Of a stretch of 64,000 nucleotides of DNA, positions 60,368 through 64,000 are shown in pieces. Positions within the stretch are counted from its first letter, which is position 1. Each line of letters starts with the position of its first letter. Position numbers and translations under genes: made by a program. This DNA is from Candidatus Celerinatantimonas neptuna (GTDB lineage Bacteria; Pseudomonadota; Gammaproteobacteria; Enterobacterales; Celerinatantimonadaceae), in the NCBI GenBank assembly GCA_911810475.1, contig OU461276.1, positions 1,517,501-1,581,500 of the forward strand, in the 5' to 3' direction. The notes beneath the pieces are model-generated. The model ran no database searches, was not told the DNA's origin, and saw nothing but the letters and a program-made list of their open reading frames with translations.

Positions 60368-61558
60368 ATGCGAAAAAATACAATGTTGATCCGTTCGTTA
60401 GGTTTAGCTTTAGCGGCTGGCTTAATGCTTACGGGATGCGGCGACAATAAGGCGGATCAAACGGCTATGCATCGGGCAGCCCGGGCTGTCCCCGTAAATA
60501 CGATTACGATTAAAGCACAGCCGGTGCAATTGACAACTGAGCTTTCTGGTCGGGTTAAGGCTTATCGTATTGCCCAGGTCCGTCCACAGGTCAGTGGTAT
60601 CATTTTAAAACGTTACTTTAAGGAAGGGAGTAATGTCCAGGCAGGCGAATTACTTTATCAAATTGACCCATCAACGTATAAGGCTAGTGTAGCCAGTGCT
60701 GAGGCAAATCTTGCTAAAGCCCAGGCAAATGAGTATAGCGCTCAGTTAAAGGCAAAACGTTATGCCAAACTGGTTAAAAACAACCTTATTAGTGAGCAGA
60801 ATAATGATGATGCTCAAGCAACATGGAAACAGCAGCAGGCCGCAGTGAAAGGGGCTCAGGCACAGCTGGATACCGCAAAAATTAATTTAAACCATACCCA
60901 TGTGAAGGCCCCTATTTCTGGTCGTATTGGTGTGTCACAAGTGACCGAAGGAGCGTTAGTTACTGCAAATCAGACAAGTGTCATGGCAACGATTCAACAG
61001 CTTGATCCTGTTTATGTGGATGTTCGTCAATCGACGAATGCTTTACTTCGTCAGAAGAAAGAAATTGCTAACGGTTCTTTAGAAGTAAATGCAGATCACA
61101 GTGCGAATGTTCATTTTATTCTCGATGATGGCTCGATATACCCGTATGTAGGACGCATGCAATTTTCAGATGTTACTGTAGATCAAACAACCGGGATGGT
61201 CGATCAGCGAATTATTGCCCGAAATCCACAAAAAGTGTTGTTACCCGGAATGTTTATACGGGCTAAATTGGATGAAGGTTTACGGAAAAATGGGATCTTA
61301 GTTCCACAAAAAGCGGTTATTCATACTCCTCGGGGCGATGCGATGGTCATGCTGGTTAATGCTGATGATCAAATTCAGGTGCAAAAAATTAAGCTCGGAC
61401 GGATTATTAAACAATACTGGTTGGTCGCATCAGGCTTGAAATCTGGGGATAAGGTTGTTGTTGACGGCTTGCAGAATATCCGTCAGGGCAGCAAAGTTCA
61501 GCCAAATGATGTTACTGCCAATTATTTTAAAGGTTCAGTTCACGCACAGAATCAGTAA
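60368..61558 (+). CDS. acrA: Multidrug efflux periplasmic adaptor AcrA
   Basis: Membrane-fusion protein that links AcrB to an outer-membrane TolC channel. The 396 residues begin with a lipoprotein signal whose lipobox is LTGC (Cys24). Lipoyl half-motifs flank the coiled-coil hairpin (about residues 100-175: [20 protein letters not shown] …), followed by [15 protein letters not shown]. The beta-barrel and membrane-proximal domains are complete. An AGGGG site precedes ATG 60368. acrB starts 17 bp downstream. Confidence 0.96.
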   Translation: MRKNTMLIRSLGLALAAGLMLTGCGDNKADQTAMHRAARAVPVNTITIKAQPVQLTTELSGRVKAYRIAQVRPQVSGIILKRYFKEGSNVQAGELLYQIDPSTYKASVASAEANLAKAQANEYSAQLKAKRYAKLVKNNLISEQNNDDAQATWKQQQAAVKGAQAQLDTAKINLNHTHVKAPISGRIGVSQVTEGALVTANQTSVMATIQQLDPVYVDVRQSTNALLRQKKEIANGSLEVNADHSANVHFILDDGSIYPYVGRMQFSDVTVDQTTGMVDQRIIARNPQKVLLPGMFIRAKLDEGLRKNGILVPQKAVIHTPRGDAMVMLVNADDQIQVQKIKLGRIIKQYWLVASGLKSGDKVVVDGLQNIRQGSKVQPNDVTANYFKGSVHAQNQ

Positions 61559-61575
61559 GACGGAGTAGCAGATTC

Positions 61576-64000
61576 ATGGCTAAGTTTTTTATTGACAGGC
61601 CCATTTTTGCGTGGGTAATTGCCTTGGTGATTATGCTCGCCGGGGCGCTTTCTATTCTTTTTCTTCCTGTGGCTCAATATCCACAGATTGCACCTCCGGC
61701 GGTTGCCATTAGTGCGGATTACCCTGGAGCTTCTGCTGAGACTGTTGAACATTCTGTGACTCAGGTTATTGAGCAGAATATGACCGGGCTGGATAACTTC
61801 ATGTATATGTCTTCCAGCAGTGATTCGTCGGGTAATGTCAGTATTACGATTACCTTTGAGCCAGGGACGAATCCTGATATTGCCCAGGTCCAGGTGCAGA
61901 ATAAACTTGAACAGGTTAAATCCCAGTTGCCGACGATTGTTCAGCAAAATGGGATTGATGTGAAAAAAACAACCAGCAGCTTTTTGATGATTGCCGGGTT
62001 TGTGTCTGAAAATGGCAGTATGAATCAGACCGATTTGTCTGATTATATTGATACCCATATTAAAGATCCGGTTAGCCGGGTTGATGGCGTCGGCGAGATT
62101 CAGGTTTTCGGTAGCCCTTATTCAATGCGTATTTGGCTCAATCCATCTAAAATGCAGCGATATGGCATTACAACAGAAGATGTTGAAAGTGCAATTAAAG
62201 CACAAAATGCTCAGGTTGCATTAGGAAGTATTGGTGGTACACCTGCGGTGAAAGGCCAAGAGTTTTCGGTTTCCATCGAAGGGCGCGGACGCTTAAAAAC
62301 ACCACAGCAATTTGGTGATATTCTGTTACGAGTCAATCGGGATAGTTCAAGAGTGTACTTGAAGGATGTGGCTAAGATTAATTTGGGAAGTGAAAGTTAT
62401 CTTTATAGTTCATTTTTTAATAATCAGCCAGCAACTGGTATTGCAATTAAACTAGCTACCGGGGCTAATGCACTTCAAACGGCTAAAAATGTCAAAGCAA
62501 AAATCAACCAATTGTCGCAATACTTCCCCGATGGGATGAAAGTCGTTTACCCGTTTGATACGACTCCTTTTGTAAAAATTTCGATTGAAGAAGTTGTTAA
62601 AACGCTGGTTGAAGCGATTGTCCTGGTGTTCTGTGTCATGTATCTATTTTTGCAGAATTTCCGGGCAACATTGATTCCTACAATTGCCGTACCGGTCGTG
62701 TTATTGGGTACCTTTGGTATTATGGCCGCCTTTGGATTCTCCATTAATACACTGACGATGTTTGGTCTTGTGCTGGCGATTGGCCTCTTGGTGGATGATG
62801 CGATCGTGGTCGTAGAGAACGTCGAGCGTATCATGCATGAAGAGGATCTTTCCCCTTATGAAGCGACTAAAAAGTCGATGGGGCAGATCACAGGTGCATT
62901 GGTTGGTATTGCATTAGTGCTCTCAGCCGTATTTATTCCAATGGCATTTTTTGGTGGCTCGACAGGGGCTATCTATCGGCAATTCTCGTTGACTATTGTT
63001 TCGGCCATGATTTTGTCTGTGACCGTTGCAATGATTTTAACACCTGCATTGTGTTCAACACTCTTGAAAAGAGTGCAGGCGAGTCAGCAGCATCGCGGCT
63101 TTTTTGGTTGGTTTAACCGGGCTTTTGATTCAAGTGCCAATAAATATCAAAATGGTGTACGTCGAATTGTTCGTCAGAAGTTCCGTTACCTGGTTATTTA
63201 TGCGGTGATCGTGGCTGGATTAGGCTATTTATTCCATCGGATGCCGACATCATTTTTACCTGAAGAAGACCAAGGGGTTTTGATGTCGATTGTTCAATTG
63301 CCAGCTTCTGCGTCTAAACAAAGAACAGACAAAGTTTTAAAACAGGTCCGTAATTACTTCCTGACGAAGGAAAAAGATACGGTAACGTCTGTTTTCTCGG
63401 TATCAGGGTTTAGTTTTGCCGGGCGTGGCCAAAATGTCGGTATGGCATTTATTAAATTGAAAGACTGGTCAAAACGTGAAAATGCTCGCGGTAATATTAA
63501 TGCGATTATCGGTCGGGCGATGGGCTATATGATGACGATCAAAAAGGCCCGGATCTATGTCTTTAATATTCCGTCGATACCGGCATTGGGAACGGCAACC
63601 GGGTTTGATTTCTATCTTCAGGATCAGGGAAATAAAGGGCATGCTGCTTTAATCTCCGCCCGAAACCAATTACTTGGAATGGCAGCCCGAGATCCGATGT
63701 TGTCGCAGGTTCGTCCGAATGGGCTTAATGATACACCTCAGTATGATTTGAAAATCGATTACGCTAAAGCAATGGCTCAGGGCGTATCGGTCAGCTCGAT
63801 TAACAATATGCTTTCAACAGCCTGGGCTTCATCTTATGTTGATGATTTCATCTACGGAGGTAGGGTTAAAAAAGTTTATGTCCAAGGGGAGCCTGAATAT
63901 CGAATGACACCGAAGGATTTGAATAAATGGTATGTTCGAAACGATCAGGGGCAGATGGTTCCGTTTTCGACTTTTGCCTCGGGTCATTGGGGGTATGGTG
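61576..64000 (+). CDS. acrB: Multidrug efflux RND pump AcrB (3' end outside window)
   Basis: Proton-driven trimeric inner-membrane pump. The first 808 codons are in the window without a break. Starting at ATG 61576 the sequence is [20 protein letters not shown], the first membrane helix. The porter domain contains VQNKLEQ and the TM4 proton-relay aspartates in [17 protein letters not shown]. The RND signature PALCSTLLK follows and the second porter repeat begins at [12 protein letters not shown]. The lysine of TM10 lies beyond the window. With AcrA it should work with a TolC protein encoded elsewhere. Confidence 0.96.
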   Translation, partial: MAKFFIDRPIFAWVIALVIMLAGALSILFLPVAQYPQIAPPAVAISADYPGASAETVEHSVTQVIEQNMTGLDNFMYMSSSSDSSGNVSITITFEPGTNPDIAQVQVQNKLEQVKSQLPTIVQQNGIDVKKTTSSFLMIAGFVSENGSMNQTDLSDYIDTHIKDPVSRVDGVGEIQVFGSPYSMRIWLNPSKMQRYGITTEDVESAIKAQNAQVALGSIGGTPAVKGQEFSVSIEGRGRLKTPQQFGDILLRVNRDSSRVYLKDVAKINLGSESYLYSSFFNNQPATGIAIKLATGANALQTAKNVKAKINQLSQYFPDGMKVVYPFDTTPFVKISIEEVVKTLVEAIVLVFCVMYLFLQNFRATLIPTIAVPVVLLGTFGIMAAFGFSINTLTMFGLVLAIGLLVDDAIVVVENVERIMHEEDLSPYEATKKSMGQITGALVGIALVLSAVFIPMAFFGGSTGAIYRQFSLTIVSAMILSVTVAMILTPALCSTLLKRVQASQQHRGFFGWFNRAFDSSANKYQNGVRRIVRQKFRYLVIYAVIVAGLGYLFHRMPTSFLPEEDQGVLMSIVQLPASASKQRTDKVLKQVRNYFLTKEKDTVTSVFSVSGFSFAGRGQNVGMAFIKLKDWSKRENARGNINAIIGRAMGYMMTIKKARIYVFNIPSIPALGTATGFDFYLQDQGNKGHAALISARNQLLGMAARDPMLSQVRPNGLNDTPQYDLKIDYAKAMAQGVSVSSINNMLSTAWASSYVDDFIYGGRVKKVYVQGEPEYRMTPKDLNKWYVRNDQGQMVPFSTFASGHWGYG

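Overview
The window comes from a gammaproteobacterial chromosome with a moderately low G+C content, probably a marine or aquatic relative of the Vibrionales, Aeromonadales or Alteromonadales. The evidence is the mioC–oriC–mnmG–rsmG–parA–parB–atpIBEFHAGDC–glmU–glmS order, the mnmE–yidC–yidD–rnpA–rpmH block, a Dam-type origin full of GATC sites, and gammaproteobacterial versions of acrRAB, mtlADR and cyoABCDE. I cannot fix the genus from sequence alone.

Layout. 1–3278: the end of trpS, then an arsenic-resistance operon (arsR, arsC, arsH, acr3) behind a promoter overlapped by two adjacent 16-bp dyads. 3277–4618: a HerA-like ATPase scrap abutting an IS481-family element. 4777–8596 (minus): mnmE, yidC, yidD, rnpA, rpmH. 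8901–14051: a YdjM-like membrane protein, pykA, an alpha/beta hydrolase, a GNAT enzyme, a Spy/CpxP-like periplasmic protein and cytochrome b561. 14446–19530: mioC, the chromosomal origin oriC, mnmG, rsmG, parA, parB. 19813–26706: the complete nine-gene ATP synthase operon with a strong terminator. 26947–31619: glmU, rimJ-like, a DeoR-type regulator and glmS.

31863–41266 is an accessory block bounded by insertion sequences. An IS3-family element abuts the 3' half of a second IS3-type transposase. Next comes a compact cluster of small membrane and glycine-zipper proteins, HMA2-like domains and an unusual P1B-type ATPase (34015–39111), and then an IS982-family element with a 5-bp target duplication immediately upstream of a short dapD. 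The cluster resembles the fez gene sets that build ferrosomes, the lipid-bounded iron-storing organelles described in Desulfovibrio, Shewanella and Rhodopseudomonas. It contains five overlapping or nearly abutting genes ending in the ATPase, a divergent HMA2-like gene, a protein with a C-terminal cysteine cluster, and a Fur-box-like sequence. This is the most interesting system in the window.

42240–64000 is ordinary chromosome: an MFS exporter divergent from an MmyB-type regulator, a Prx6-like peroxiredoxin, a chemotaxis receptor, deoC, a small monooxygenase-fold protein with nfsB, the cytochrome bo3 oxidase operon cyoABCDE, the mannitol operon mtlA-mtlD-mtlR with three CRP-like sites upstream, and acrR divergent from acrAB with the acr operator nearly identical to the E. 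coli one as I recall it. acrB runs off the window. Relics of an IS-like terminus, two about 79 bp long and about 85% identical and one short, lie at 9580, 49880 and 55195. I saw no tRNA, rRNA or CRISPR array.
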